Notes: generated by a model from the sequence alone, not told the origin. DNA of 64,000 nt from Pseudonocardia abyssalis (GCF_019263705.2 NZ_JADQDK010000001.1:1550001-1614000); one strand, 5' to 3'; shown: positions 1 through 9,188, numbered from the stretch's first letter. Numbers and translations: made by a program.

Positions 1-332
1 TTGAGGCCCCACTGGGTGGTCATCACGGCGGTCGCGAGGCCGGCGGTGCCGGTCAGGACGCCCGCGGACAGGTCGAAGTGGCCGCCGATCATCAGCATCG
101 CCACCGCGACGGCCATGATGCCGAACAGCGACGCGGGGTCGAGCCAGTTCGAGATGCCGGCGAGTGACCAGAACTGCGTCGAGGACACCGCGAACAGCAC
201 GAACAGGATCACCGCGCCGATCAGCGAGCCGATCTCGGGGCGCAGGACGAGCCGCCGCAGCAGCCCGACGCGGGCCACCCGCTCGTCGGTGTCGGGCGGG
301 GCGGGCGGGGTCGGGTTCAAGGTCGTGGTCAT
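1..332 (-). CDS. Sugar ABC transporter permease (RbsC-like), partial
   Basis: N-terminal 110 residues of a branched-chain/sugar-type ABC permease; the C-terminus lies beyond the left edge. The start is an ATG at 332. After a Pro-rich cytosolic leader, hydrophobic segments follow (around residues 36-52 and 66-85), and the stretch with GHFDLSAG matches the conserved ribose-type permease loop. It sits 60 bp downstream of the solute-binding lipoprotein gene, in the same direction as the inositol genes, so it probably imports myo-inositol or a related cyclitol across the membrane. An ATPase subunit would be expected further left. Substrate is inferred from context only. Confidence 0.85.
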   Translation of the reverse strand, partial: MTTTLNPTPPAPPDTDERVARVGLLRRLVLRPEIGSLIGAVILFVLFAVSSTQFWSLAGISNWLDPASLFGIMAVAVAMLMIGGHFDLSAGVLTGTAGLATAVMTTQWGL

Positions 333-392
333 GAGTGTGCTCCGGGTTCCAGGGGAGGGGGCCGGAGCGATCCGGCCCCCTCCGGAGGCCTG

Positions 393-1373
393 CTAGCGGG
401 TGCCCTGCGTGGCCAGGTCCTGGACCTGAGCGGCGTTCTCGCGCGTGACGTAGCCGGGTCCGGTGAGGACCGGCTGTCCGCCGCCGATGGTGTTGAGGTT
501 GGACTTGTACAGCGTCAGCATCACGATCGGCAGGTAGCCCTGCGTGTACTGCTGCTGGTCCACGGCGAAGAGCATCTTGCCGTCGGCGATCGCCTGGGTG
601 ACGTCGCCGTTGAGGTCGAACGTGGCGAGCTGTGCGGCCGAGCCGGACTCGGCGACGGCGTTGATCGCGACGGCGCCGATGACCGGGCCGAGCGTGAGGA
701 CGCCGTTGATCGACGGGTCGGACTGCAGCTTGGCCCGGATGGTCGCCTGCGCGCCCGTCGGGTTGCTGTTCTCGACCTGCAGGTTCTCCACCGAGCCGCC
801 GAGGCCCTCCGCGAAGCCCGCGCAGCGCTGCTCGAGACCGATGTTGCCGGCCTCCTGGATGACGCACAGCGCCTTGGTGACGCCGGCCGCCGCCATCTGC
901 TCGCCGGCCCCGCGCCCGGCGATGCCCTCGTCCTGGCCGACGTGCGCGAGCGCGCCGAACTCCGCCGACCGGTCCTGCCCGGAGTTGATCGTGATGACCG
1001 GGATGCCCTTGGCCTCCGCGGCCTCGATCGACGACCGGAGCGCGTCCGGGTTGGCCATCGAGACCACGATGCCGTCGACGCCCTCGTTCACGGCGGCGTC
1101 GATGAGCTGCGACTGCCGGGCCGGGTCGCCGTTGCTGTCGCGGTAGGTCACCGTGACGCCCTCGTCGGTGCCGGCCTGCTCGGCGCCCTTCTTCACGACG
1201 TCCCAGAACGTGTCACCCGCGGCGCCGTGCGTGACGACGGTGAAGTTGTACCCGTAGGTACCGCCACCGCCGCCCGCGCTCTCGGCGGACGGGGCCTGGC
1301 CGGTGCCGCTGCAGCCGGCGGCGAGGAGCAGTGCGGCCGAGGCGGCCACGACGACGCCCTTGCGGAGTTTCAT
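393..1373 (-). CDS. Sugar ABC transporter substrate-binding lipoprotein
   Basis: 326-residue extracellular solute-binding protein. A signal peptide ends in a lipobox (LLLAAGC, lipidated Cys21), followed by a Gly/Ser/Ala linker and a two-lobed periplasmic-binding fold of the ribose/galactose type (Peripla_BP_4): the N-terminal [19 protein letters not shown] and later [13 protein letters not shown] stretches are typical. It is the receptor of the ABC importer whose permease follows 60 bp downstream, and lies 29 bp after mmsA. The location at the end of an inositol operon suggests inositol or another polyol as ligand; the sequence alone does not fix the ligand. Confidence 0.9.
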   Translation of the reverse strand: MKLRKGVVVAASAALLLAAGCSGTGQAPSAESAGGGGGTYGYNFTVVTHGAAGDTFWDVVKKGAEQAGTDEGVTVTYRDSNGDPARQSQLIDAAVNEGVDGIVVSMANPDALRSSIEAAEAKGIPVITINSGQDRSAEFGALAHVGQDEGIAGRGAGEQMAAAGVTKALCVIQEAGNIGLEQRCAGFAEGLGGSVENLQVENSNPTGAQATIRAKLQSDPSINGVLTLGPVIGAVAINAVAESGSAAQLATFDLNGDVTQAIADGKMLFAVDQQQYTQGYLPIVMLTLYKSNLNTIGGGQPVLTGPGYVTRENAAQVQDLATQGTR

Positions 1374-1402
1374 CGGTGTGATCCTTTGTGTTGACGGGGT
1401 GA

Positions 1403-2899
1403 TCAGGTAGCGGTGGGGAAGTGGAACGAGGAGTCGGAGGCCGCCGTGACCTGCGGCCAGCGCGCGGTGACGACCTTGGCGCGGGTGTAGAACGCGATGC
1501 CCTCCGGCCCGTGGATGTGGGACTGCCCGAACAGGGAGTCCTTCCAGCCGCCGAAGGAGTAGTAGGCCATCGGGACCGGGATGGGGACGTTGATCCCGAT
1601 CATCCCGACGTTCACGCCGCGCTGGAACCGCCGCGCGGCCTCACCGGAGGAGGTGAAGATCGCGGTGCCGTTGCCGTAGGGGTTGGCGTTGATGATCGCG
1701 ATGGCCTCGTCGACGGAGTCCGCCCGGATCACCGAGAGCACCGGCCCGAAGATCTCCTGCGTGTAGACGTCCATCTCCGTCGTCACCCGGTCGATGACCG
1801 TCGGGCCGACGAAGAAGCCGTCCTCGTGGCCGGGCACGGTGAGCCCGCGGCCGTCGACGGCGAGCGTGGCGCCCTGGGCCTCGCCGGTGCCGATCAGCTC
1901 GACGATCCGGTCGCGGGCCGCGGCGGTGATGACCGGGCCCATCTCGGAGTCCGCGTCGCGCCCGGAGCCGACCTTCGTGGCCCGCGCCTTCGCGCTGACG
2001 GCCTCGACGAGCGCGTCGGCGGCCGAGCCGACGGCGACGGCCGCGGAGATCGCCATGCAGCGCTCGCCGGCCGAGCCGAACGCGGCGGCGACGAGGTGGT
2101 CGGAGGCGTAGTCGAGGCCGGCGTCGGGCAGGACGATCGCGTGGTTCTTGGCACCGCCCAGTGCCTGCACGCGCTTGCCCGCGGCGATGCCGCGCTCGTG
2201 GATGTACCGCGCGATCGGGGTCGAGCCGACGAACGACACCGCGGCGACGTCGGGGTGGTCGAGCAGCGCGTCGACCGACTCCTTGTCACCGTGCACGACG
2301 TTGAACACCCCGTCCGGCAGCCCGGCCTCGGCCCACAGCTCCGCCGCGAGCATCGACGCGCTCGGGTCGCGCTCGCTGGGCTTGAGCACGAACGTGTTGC
2401 CGGTGGCGATGGCGACGGGGTACATCCACATCGGGACCATCGCCGGGAAGTTGAACGGGGTGATCCCGGCGCAGACGCCCAGGGGCTGACGGAAGGAGAA
2501 CAGGTCGACGCCGCCGGAGACCTGGTCGGAGTACTCACCCTTGAGCAGCGACGGGATGCCGCAGGCGAACTCCACGACCTCCAGTCCGCGCTGCACCTCG
2601 CCCCTCGCGTCGGACAGCACCTTGCCGTGCTCGTCGGAGATGATCTCCGCGAGGTCGTCCATGCGGGCGTTGACCAGCTCGCGGAAGGCGAAGAGCACCT
2701 TGACCCGCTGCGAGAGCGACGACTGGCCCCAGGTCTCGAACGCGGCCTTCGCACTCTGCACGGCGGCGTCGACATCGGCCGTGCCCGCCAGCAGCACCTC
2801 GGCCTGCTGCGCGCCGGTCGCGGGGTTCCAGACCGGGCTCGTCCGGGTGGACGTGCCGGTGGCCGGCTTGCCGCCGATCCAGTGGCTGACGGTTCTCAC
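1403..2899 (-). CDS. mmsA: Methylmalonate-semialdehyde dehydrogenase (CoA-acylating)
   Basis: 498-residue NAD-dependent aldehyde dehydrogenase that turns malonate/methylmalonate semialdehyde into acetyl-/propionyl-CoA; in inositol breakdown this is the IolA step. The ALDH core is complete: Rossmann part, the GxTP-type coenzyme loop (FVGSTPIARY) and catalytic Cys281 in GSAGERCMA, the motif typical of the MmsA/IolA family. I chose the GTG at 2899: it follows an AAGGAA ribosome site, overlaps the iolD stop as GTGA, and starts the conserved TVSHWIGGK. An upstream in-frame extension to 3010 is only iolD sequence read in another frame. Cytosolic; co-transcribed with iolD. Confidence 0.95.
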   Translation of the reverse strand: MRTVSHWIGGKPATGTSTRTSPVWNPATGAQQAEVLLAGTADVDAAVQSAKAAFETWGQSSLSQRVKVLFAFRELVNARMDDLAEIISDEHGKVLSDARGEVQRGLEVVEFACGIPSLLKGEYSDQVSGGVDLFSFRQPLGVCAGITPFNFPAMVPMWMYPVAIATGNTFVLKPSERDPSASMLAAELWAEAGLPDGVFNVVHGDKESVDALLDHPDVAAVSFVGSTPIARYIHERGIAAGKRVQALGGAKNHAIVLPDAGLDYASDHLVAAAFGSAGERCMAISAAVAVGSAADALVEAVSAKARATKVGSGRDADSEMGPVITAAARDRIVELIGTGEAQGATLAVDGRGLTVPGHEDGFFVGPTVIDRVTTEMDVYTQEIFGPVLSVIRADSVDEAIAIINANPYGNGTAIFTSSGEAARRFQRGVNVGMIGINVPIPVPMAYYSFGGWKDSLFGQSHIHGPEGIAFYTRAKVVTARWPQVTAASDSSFHFPTAT

Positions 2900-4752
2900 G
2901 GTGCGTTCCTTCCGATCAGGGGGCGCTGGTCGCGCTTGCGCTCGTCGTAGGTCGTGCGGGCGTGGCGGGTGCTGTCGAGCTCCGAGACCTCGGCGACCGG
3001 GACGTCCCACCAGCTGTCGGGGTCGGGCACCGGGGCGAGCGGGTCGGTCTCGACGTGGATCGCGGTGGTGCGGGTCGCCGCCCGGCTCTGCTCGACCGCG
3101 TCGCGGAACTCCGCGATCGTGCGGACGCGGATCACGTCGGCGCCGAGGCTCTCGGCGTTGGCGGCGAGGTCGACGGGCAGGACGTGGCCGTCGAGGCGGC
3201 CGGAGCCGCTGCGGTAGCGGTAGGCGGTGCCGAAGCGCTGCGAGCCCAGCGACTCCGACAGCGCGCCGATCGAGGCGAACCCGTGGTTCTGGACGATCAC
3301 CAGGTTGAGCTTGATCCCCTCCGACACCGCGGTGACGATCTCGCTCGCCATCATCAGGTAGGAGCCGTCGCCGACCAGTGCCCAGACCTCGCGCTCGGGA
3401 GCGGCCATCTTCACACCCAGCGCGCCGGCGACCTCGTAGCCCATGCAGGAGTAGGCGTACTCGACGTGGTAACCCTTGCGGTCCCGCGCGCGCCAGAGCA
3501 TCTGCAGGTCACCGGGCATGGACCCGGCCGCCTGCACGACGACGTCGCGGGCGTCGATCCCCTCGTTGAGGGCGCCGAGCACCTCGGTCTGCGCCGGGAG
3601 CGGGGAGTGCCCCAGGTGGAACGCGCGGTCGACCTCGGCGTTCCAGGGGCCCGCGTCCCACGTGGTGTCCCAGCGCTGCCCGGCGAGCGCGCCGGTGAGC
3701 GCGTCGAGCCCCTCACGCGCGTCGGCCAGCAGCATCTCCCCGGCGTGCTTCGCCGCGTCGAGGGAGGCGACGTTGAGGTTGACGAACCGGACGTCCGGGT
3801 CCTGGAACGCGCTGCGCGAGGCGGTGGTGAAGTCCGACCACCGGGTGCCGACGCCGATCACGACGTCGGCGGTGCGGGCGAGCCCGTTGGCGACGGGGGA
3901 ACCGGTGGACCCGACGCCGCCCACGGCCTGCGGGTGGTCGTGCAGCAGCGCGCCCTTGCCGGCCTGGGTGTCGGCGACCGGGATGCCGGTGGCCTCGGCG
4001 AAGCGGGCCAGCGCGTCGGAGGCCTGCGAGTAGTGCACGCCCCCGCCCGCGACGAGCAGCGGTCGCCGTGCGGAGCGGATGACCGCGGCGGCGCGGGCGA
4101 GCGCGGCGGGCTCGGGCACCGGGCGCGCGAGGTGCCAGACGCGCTTGCTGAACAGCTCGTCGGGCCAGTCGTGCGCCTCGGCCTGCACGTCCTGGGGGAG
4201 CGCGATCGTCGCCGCACCGGTCTGGGCGGGGTCGGTCAGCGCCCGCATCGCGCCGAGCAGCGCCGCGGGGAGCTGCTCGGGGCGCCACACGCGGTCGAAG
4301 AACACCGACAGCGGGCGGAACGCGTCGTTGACGGACACGTCGTAGCCGTCGGCGCGCTCCAGCTCCTGCAGCACCGGGCTCGCGACCCGGGTCGCGAACA
4401 CGTCCGAGGGCAGCAGCAGCACCGGGATGCGGTTGGTGGTGGCCAGGGCGGCTCCGGTGAGCATGTTGGTGGAGCCGGGGCCGATGCTCGCGGTGCAGGC
4501 CAGGAACTGGGTGCGGTCGCGCATCCGGGCGTAGCCGACGGCGGAGTGGACCATGCCCTGCTCGTTGCGGGCCAGGTGGTAGGGGAGGTCACCGCTGTCG
4601 GCGACCTCGAGCAGCGCCTGCCCGATCCCCGCGACGTTGCCGTGGCCGAAGATGCCGAACATCCCCGGCACCAGCCGCTGCTCGGCGCCGTCGCGCTCGG
4701 AGTACTGGTTGGCCAGGAACCGCACGACGGCCTGGGCGACGGTCAGTCTCAC
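2896..4752 (-). CDS. iolD: 3D-(3,5/4)-trihydroxycyclohexane-1,2-dione hydrolase
   Basis: 618-residue thiamine-diphosphate enzyme of inositol catabolism; it opens the cyclohexanedione ring to give 5-deoxy-glucuronate. Layout is that of the acetolactate-synthase superfamily: N-terminal Pyr domain with GMFGIFGHGNVAGIGQALLE, central domain around residues 220-350, and C-terminal PP domain with the ThDP/Mg motif GDGSYLMMASEI ending in NHGF. Length matches IolD (about 620-640). The GTG start at 4752 overlaps the iolB stop (GTGA), and the iolD stop overlaps the mmsA start the same way, so translation is probably coupled along the operon. Confidence 0.96.
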   Translation of the reverse strand: MRLTVAQAVVRFLANQYSERDGAEQRLVPGMFGIFGHGNVAGIGQALLEVADSGDLPYHLARNEQGMVHSAVGYARMRDRTQFLACTASIGPGSTNMLTGAALATTNRIPVLLLPSDVFATRVASPVLQELERADGYDVSVNDAFRPLSVFFDRVWRPEQLPAALLGAMRALTDPAQTGAATIALPQDVQAEAHDWPDELFSKRVWHLARPVPEPAALARAAAVIRSARRPLLVAGGGVHYSQASDALARFAEATGIPVADTQAGKGALLHDHPQAVGGVGSTGSPVANGLARTADVVIGVGTRWSDFTTASRSAFQDPDVRFVNLNVASLDAAKHAGEMLLADAREGLDALTGALAGQRWDTTWDAGPWNAEVDRAFHLGHSPLPAQTEVLGALNEGIDARDVVVQAAGSMPGDLQMLWRARDRKGYHVEYAYSCMGYEVAGALGVKMAAPEREVWALVGDGSYLMMASEIVTAVSEGIKLNLVIVQNHGFASIGALSESLGSQRFGTAYRYRSGSGRLDGHVLPVDLAANAESLGADVIRVRTIAEFRDAVEQSRAATRTTAIHVETDPLAPVPDPDSWWDVPVAEVSELDSTRHARTTYDERKRDQRPLIGRNAP

Positions 4753-5621
4753 TTCGCCTCCGTGGTGGTCAGGGGGAGCCGGGGGTCGATCGCGGCGGCG
4801 TCCCAGGTGCCGCGGACCCACGCGTGGTCGGGGTGGTCGCAGATCCGCCAGGCCCGCTCGTCGCCGGGGCCGGCCATGACGTTGAGGTAGTAGAGGTCGT
4901 AGCCGGGGGTGGCCATCGACGGGCCGTGCCAGCCGTGCGGGATGAGGACGGTGTCGCCGGAGCGGACCTCGGCGCAGACGTCGATCTCGCGGCCGGGGCC
5001 CGAGGTCGAGACGCGCTGGTAGCCGGTGCCCGCGGTGCCGCCGGGTCCAGCGGCGACCTCGAAGTAGTAGATCTCCTCCAGCACCGACTCGCCCTCGCGC
5101 TCCTCGTCGTGCTTGTGGGGAGGGAACGACGACCAGTTGGCGCCCGGCGTCAGGACCTCGACGGCGATCAGCGCGTCGGCGTCGAACGTGCCGGGCATGC
5201 AGAAGTTGTTGACCTGCCGGCTCGCCTGCCCGGCCCCGCGCAGCTCGACGGACACGCCCTCGGCGGGCCCGTAGCGGGCCGTCAGCCGGCGCGTCGCGCG
5301 GGCGGCGGGCAGGGCGAACCGGCCCCCGGCCTCGGAGGTGACCGTCACCTGCGCGTCGCGGGGGGCGTAGGCGAAGTCGGTGACGCGGCTGAACACGTCG
5401 CCGCGGCCGACCAGCTCGAAGCGCTCCCCGTCGCACTCGACGAGGCAGCTCCCCGACAGCGGGAGGACGATCGTCTCGTCCTCGCCGGTGTCGAAGGTGG
5501 CGCTGCCGCCCGCGGGCAGCTCCAGCACCCGCAGCGAGCTGTACTCCCACCCGGCGCTCGCCGGGGTCACGACCAGCGAGAACGGCCCCTCGGCGCTCTC
5601 CCCGGCCCGGATCACGCTCAC
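4749..5621 (-). CDS. iolB: 5-deoxy-glucuronate isomerase
   Basis: 290-residue bicupin enzyme that isomerises 5-deoxy-D-glucuronate to 2-deoxy-5-keto-gluconate. Visible landmarks are the family segments VNNFCMPGTFDADALIAVEVLTPGANWSSFPPHKHDE, whose histidines form the metal site, and the later LIPHGWHGPSMATPGYDLYYLNVMAGP. I set the start at the GTG at 5621 (SVIRAGES), which overlaps the stop of the upstream aldolase as GTGA; a second GTG two codons later is possible. Length fits the family. Cytosolic, between the aldolase and iolD genes. Confidence 0.95.
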   Translation of the reverse strand: MSVIRAGESAEGPFSLVVTPASAGWEYSSLRVLELPAGGSATFDTGEDETIVLPLSGSCLVECDGERFELVGRGDVFSRVTDFAYAPRDAQVTVTSEAGGRFALPAARATRRLTARYGPAEGVSVELRGAGQASRQVNNFCMPGTFDADALIAVEVLTPGANWSSFPPHKHDEEREGESVLEEIYYFEVAAGPGGTAGTGYQRVSTSGPGREIDVCAEVRSGDTVLIPHGWHGPSMATPGYDLYYLNVMAGPGDERAWRICDHPDHAWVRGTWDAAAIDPRLPLTTTEAK

Positions 5622-6493
5622 AGCAGCCCCACCGCGGTGTCGACGGCGGCGGCGACGTCGTCGTCGGCCGGGTAGAGCAGCGACCGCCCGATCACCAGGC
5701 CCTGCACCGTGGGCAGGGCCAGCGCCTTGCTCCAGTCGGCGAACGCGCGGTCCGGGTCGGCGGAGACCTCCCCGCCGAGGATCACCGCGGGCAGGGTCGT
5801 CGCGGCCATCGCCCGCTCCATCTCCTCGACGATCGGCACCTTCAGCCAGGTGTGCGCCGAGGTCCGGCCCAGCCCGGCGGCGACGGTCATCGCCCGGGCC
5901 ATGGCGTCGGCGGTGAGCTCGTTGCGCACCCGGCCGTCGACGCGGTGGGAGACGAACGGCTCGACCATCGCCATGAGCCCGTGCCCGGCCAGGTCGGAGA
6001 CGGCGCGCGCGCACGCCTCCAGCGTGACGACGGTGGCGGGGTCCTCGGCGTCGATGCGGGTGAGCATCTTGCCGCCCTCGTACCCGCTCGCGGCGATCCC
6101 GGAGGCGTCGTAGGCGGTGAACCGGTCGTCGATCTCGAAGGCCGTGCCGGCCAGGCCGCCGCGGTTCATCGACCCGACGACGACCTTGCCGTCGAGCGCG
6201 CCGAGCAGCAGCAGGTCCTCCAGGACGTCCGGGGTGCCGAGCACCCCGTTGACGCCGGGGCGCGACAGGGCGAGGACGAGCCGGTCGAGCAGGTCGGCGC
6301 GGTCGCCCATCGCCATCGCCCGGTCCCCGGCGCGCAGCGCGCCGCGGGCGGGGTGGTCGGCGGCGATCATCATCAGCCGGCCGTGCTCCCCGAGCAGCGA
6401 CGCCGGGCGCACGCGCGCCGCGGCCGCGTCGGCGACCGCGCCGGGGCGGTGCACACGGGTCTCGACCAGCGCGCGCAGGTCCTCTTCACGCAC
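5618..6493 (-). CDS. Cgl0158-family (beta/alpha)8-barrel aldolase, IolJ role
   Basis: 291-residue TIM-barrel protein of the actinobacterial Cgl0158 family, often labelled deoxyribose-phosphate aldolase. In Corynebacterium glutamicum the homologue occupies the same place in the iol cluster beside iolC. Conserved strings include MMIAADHPARGAL near residue 40, VVGSMNRGGL, MVEPFVSHR and HTWLKVPIVEEM, whose lysine is a candidate Schiff-base residue. The role I infer is cleavage of 2-deoxy-5-keto-gluconate 6-phosphate, the IolJ step, because no other aldolase is present in the operon. Start is GTG 6493, overlapping the iolC stop by 8 bp. Confidence 0.85.
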   Translation of the reverse strand: MREEDLRALVETRVHRPGAVADAAAARVRPASLLGEHGRLMMIAADHPARGALRAGDRAMAMGDRADLLDRLVLALSRPGVNGVLGTPDVLEDLLLLGALDGKVVVGSMNRGGLAGTAFEIDDRFTAYDASGIAASGYEGGKMLTRIDAEDPATVVTLEACARAVSDLAGHGLMAMVEPFVSHRVDGRVRNELTADAMARAMTVAAGLGRTSAHTWLKVPIVEEMERAMAATTLPAVILGGEVSADPDRAFADWSKALALPTVQGLVIGRSLLYPADDDVAAAVDTAVGLL

Positions 6494-7463
6494 CGACGGC
6501 CTCCCTCAGCATCTCGTCGATCTCGGCGGAGGTCGGCATGGCGTCGGCGCAGGCCAGGCGGCCCGCGACGATCGAGCCGGCCGCGTTGCAGAAGCGCATG
6601 GACCGCTCCAGGTCCCAGCCGGACAGCAGCGCGTGGCACAGGGCGCCGCCGAACGCGTCGCCCGCGCCGAGCCCGTTGACGACCTCGACCGGCACCGGCG
6701 GCACCTCGACCTGCGTCGTGCCGCCCTCCCCGGACACCTCGGAGGCGAGCACACCCGCCGGGCCCTGCTTGACGACGGCCAGCCCGACGCCGGCGGCGTG
6801 CAGCGCCCGGGCGGCGGCCCGCGGCCGGCGCTCGCCGACCGCGGTGTCGCACTCGTCGAGGTTGCCGACGGCGACGTCGACGTGGGGGAGCGCCTGCTGC
6901 ACCCAGTGCCGGGCCTCCTCGCGGGACTCCCAGAACATGGGGCGGTAGTCGAGGTCCAGCACCGTGATACCCCGGCCGCCCCGCTCGCGCAGCGCGGCGA
7001 GCGTGGCCTCGCGGCTCGGCTCGCGGGACAGGCCGGTGACCGTCACCCAGAACACGTCGGCGTCGCGCACGGCGTCGAGATCGAGCTCCTCGGGCCGGAT
7101 CACCAGGTCGGGCGCGGGGTCGCGGCCGTAGAAGTAGAGCGGGAAGTCGTCGGGCGGGAAGATCTCGCAGAACACCACCGGCGTCGCGAGCCCGGGGACG
7201 GCGGTGACGTGCCGGTCGTCGACCCCGAACCCGCGCAGGGCGTCGTGCAGGAACTCGCCGAACGGGTCGTCGCCGGTACGGGTGATGACCGCGCTGCGGC
7301 GGCCGTGCCGGGCCGCGGCCACGGCGACGTTGGTGGCGCTCCCGCCGAGGTACTTGCCGAAGGTCGTCACCTCGCGCAGCGAGACGCCGGTCTGCAGCGG
7401 GTAGACGTCGACGCCGATGCGTCCCATCGTCAGCACCTCCGCCGCGGTGCTCTGGCCGGTCAT
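6486..7463 (-). CDS. iolC: 5-dehydro-2-deoxygluconokinase
   Basis: 325-residue PfkB/ribokinase-family kinase that phosphorylates 2-deoxy-5-keto-gluconate using ATP. The sugar-binding N-terminal signature (GGSATNVAVAAARHG) and the C-terminal PfkB signature with the anion hole and catalytic base (NGLGAGDAFGGAL) are both intact. First gene of the leftward inositol operon; its ATG at 7463 has GAGGGAG a few bases upstream. The promoter lies in the 116-bp space shared with the divergent GntR gene. Confidence 0.95.
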   Translation of the reverse strand: MTGQSTAAEVLTMGRIGVDVYPLQTGVSLREVTTFGKYLGGSATNVAVAAARHGRRSAVITRTGDDPFGEFLHDALRGFGVDDRHVTAVPGLATPVVFCEIFPPDDFPLYFYGRDPAPDLVIRPEELDLDAVRDADVFWVTVTGLSREPSREATLAALRERGGRGITVLDLDYRPMFWESREEARHWVQQALPHVDVAVGNLDECDTAVGERRPRAAARALHAAGVGLAVVKQGPAGVLASEVSGEGGTTQVEVPPVPVEVVNGLGAGDAFGGALCHALLSGWDLERSMRFCNAAGSIVAGRLACADAMPTSAEIDEMLREAVGA

Positions 7464-7521
7464 CCGACTCCCTCGTCGCTCGATCTGACTGCCGCGGGTT
7501 GTGGCTCCTCGCGCCGGGTCA

Positions 7522-7550
7522 GGTGTACTCTCGCCGCGAGATCAGGTCAA
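7522..7550 (-). promoter_or_regulatory. Predicted promoter of the inositol operon
   Basis: On the minus strand a TTGACC hexamer (plus-strand 7545-7550) is separated by exactly 17 bp from TACACC (7522-7527). This fits a housekeeping sigma promoter pointing into iolC, giving a leader of roughly 55 nt. It directly abuts the dyad at 7553-7568. Confidence 0.6.
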
Positions 7551-7552
7551 CA

Positions 7553-7568
7553 CTTTGTTCTAACAAAG
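7553..7568. promoter_or_regulatory. Perfect inverted repeat, candidate IolR-type operator
   Basis: CTTTGTT-CT-AACAAAG, a perfect 7-bp dyad, is the only AT-rich palindrome in the divergent iolC/GntR space. Its left arm lies 2 bp from the iol -35 hexamer and its right arm runs into the AAAGGTGG ribosome site of the regulator gene. Binding here could block both the operon promoter and the regulator. Binding by the adjacent GntR protein is inference. Confidence 0.6.
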
Positions 7569-7579
7569 GTGGTCACAAC

Positions 7580-8323
7580 ATGGTGGAGCGGACGGTCCCC
7601 GACGTCCCCCTGGACCGGACGAGCCCCGTTCCGCTGTACTTCCAGGTCGCGACGCGTCTGGAGCAGCTGATCGAGAACGGCGAGCTGGCCGTCGGAACCC
7701 GGCTGGAGAACGAGGTGGAGCTCGCCGAGCGCCTCGGTGTGTCCCGGCCCACCATGCGCCGGGCCATCGCCTACCTCGTCGAGCGCGGCATGCTGGTGCG
7801 CCGCCGCGGCATCGGGACGCAGATCGTGCACCCCAAGGTGCGCCGGCCCGTCGAGCTGACGAGCCTCTACGACGACCTGGCCAAGAACGGGCAGGCGCCG
7901 CGCACCGAGGTGCTGCTGCTGGAGGTGCGGCGCGCGCCCGACCACGTCGCCGAGGCCCTCGGCGTGCCCGACGGGCTCGACGTCACCTGGATCGAACGGC
8001 TGCGCTACTCCGGTGGCGAGCCGCTGGCGATCATGCACAACGCCGTGCCGCTCGACCTGCTCCCGCTGACGGAGGACGACCTGGCCGGGCGCGGTCTCTA
8101 CGAGCTGCTCCGCGCGGCCGGGCACGTACCGCGGATGGCGAGCCAGACCGTGGGGGCGAAGTCGGCGACCGCCTCCGAGGCCCGCCAGCTCGGCGACCCC
8201 CGCGGCGCCCCGATGCTCACGATGGTCCGCACGGCGTGGGACGAGTCCGGCCGGGCGGTCGAGTACGGCTCGCACGTCTACCGGGCCAGCCGCTACAGCT
8301 TCGAGCTGACGCTCACGAGCTGA
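7580..8323 (+). CDS. GntR-family regulator with UTRA domain (iol regulator)
   Basis: 247-residue transcription factor. Residues about 14-82 form a GntR winged helix (PLYFQVATRLEQLIENGELAVGTRLENE, then the recognition helix LGVSRPTMRRAIAYLVERGML), and residues about 95-245 a UTRA effector domain (APRTEVLLLEV, YSFELTLTS end). Start ATG 7580 follows AAAGGTGG at 7 nt. Divergent to the inositol operon, so it most likely represses it until an inositol-derived ligand binds, and controls itself through the dyad at 7553-7568. Ligand unknown. Confidence 0.9.
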   Translation: MVERTVPDVPLDRTSPVPLYFQVATRLEQLIENGELAVGTRLENEVELAERLGVSRPTMRRAIAYLVERGMLVRRRGIGTQIVHPKVRRPVELTSLYDDLAKNGQAPRTEVLLLEVRRAPDHVAEALGVPDGLDVTWIERLRYSGGEPLAIMHNAVPLDLLPLTEDDLAGRGLYELLRAAGHVPRMASQTVGAKSATASEARQLGDPRGAPMLTMVRTAWDESGRAVEYGSHVYRASRYSFELTLTS

Positions 8324-8324
8324 G

Positions 8325-9053
8325 CTACCGCAGGACGGTGGGAGTGCCGAAGGAGACCGGGACGCCGTCGCTGAACAGCACGTGGTCCGGTGGCCCCGAC
8401 ACCAGGTGACCGAGGCCGACCGAGGCCACCAGCCCGTCGTCGAGCTGCGTCACCTCCGCCGTGCGCAGCGGCCACGGCGGGTGGGCGTTGGGGACGTGCA
8501 GCGTGGCGCCCAGGTGCCCGACGTGCAGGCCCCAGCGGGCGGTGAGGAACCGCTCCAGCTCGCCGTCCGGGGCCGGGCCGCCCGGACGCAGCCCGATCCG
8601 GCTCTGCCCGGTCACACCCGGCCACCGCAGGGCCGCGGCGTAGCGGTGGGTGCCGCCCTCGGCGCGGTACCGCATCCGCGCCCACCGGTACGGCAGCCCG
8701 AACACCGTCCGCGCCCCGGCGACGATCACCGCACGGTCGGCGTCGAGGCTCAGGAACACCACGCCGCGGCGCCCGGTGTCGTCGACGGAGTAGAGCCGCA
8801 CGTTCGTCTCCAGGAACGTCCCGGCCCACGGCACCCCGGGCCCGTGCGCGAGCCCGGCCCCGACCATCCGGAACGGCACCAACCCGACGTAGGTCCGCCC
8901 GTCGATGACGTCCGGGCGGACGCCGGGCGGGAACCGGTGCGCGACGTCCGCGGGATCGAGCGCCCAGTGCAGGAAGCCGACGTCGGACCAGCGCTGGCGC
9001 ATCAGGTGCGGCCGGGGCAGGGCGGGAGCGGTCGGGGACACGGGCGGGATCAC
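8325..9053 (-). CDS. DUF2071 (YqjF-like) protein
   Basis: 242-residue protein of the DUF2071/YqjF family, function unknown. Typical family strings are QRWSDVGFLHWALDPADVAHRFPPGV near the start and TYVGLVPFRMVGAG, LETNVRLYSVDDTGRRGVVFLSLDADR. No signal peptide or membrane segment. GTG 9053 is preferred because a CAGCCT element lies 6 nt upstream on the minus strand (leaderless pattern); ATG 9002 would give a 225-residue form. It ends 1 bp after the stop of the convergent GntR gene, so the two are tail to tail. Confidence 0.75.
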   Translation of the reverse strand: MIPPVSPTAPALPRPHLMRQRWSDVGFLHWALDPADVAHRFPPGVRPDVIDGRTYVGLVPFRMVGAGLAHGPGVPWAGTFLETNVRLYSVDDTGRRGVVFLSLDADRAVIVAGARTVFGLPYRWARMRYRAEGGTHRYAAALRWPGVTGQSRIGLRPGGPAPDGELERFLTARWGLHVGHLGATLHVPNAHPPWPLRTAEVTQLDDGLVASVGLGHLVSGPPDHVLFSDGVPVSFGTPTVLR

Positions 9054-9188
9054 CCGTCCAGGCTGCCCTGCCGCGCCCCGGCCCGCACGCCGGTCCCGCC
9101 CGCGCGCCCGATCCCGCGCACCTGCCGAGCGGTGTCGCGACCGTCGACGGTGGCCCGCAGCGCCGGTCTCGCGCACCTCCCGGCCCTG

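Noticed and set aside
1403..3010. N-terminal extension of mmsA to 3010
   Set aside because: The added 37 residues are iolD sequence in another frame; GTG 2899 has a ribosome site and the usual start of the family.
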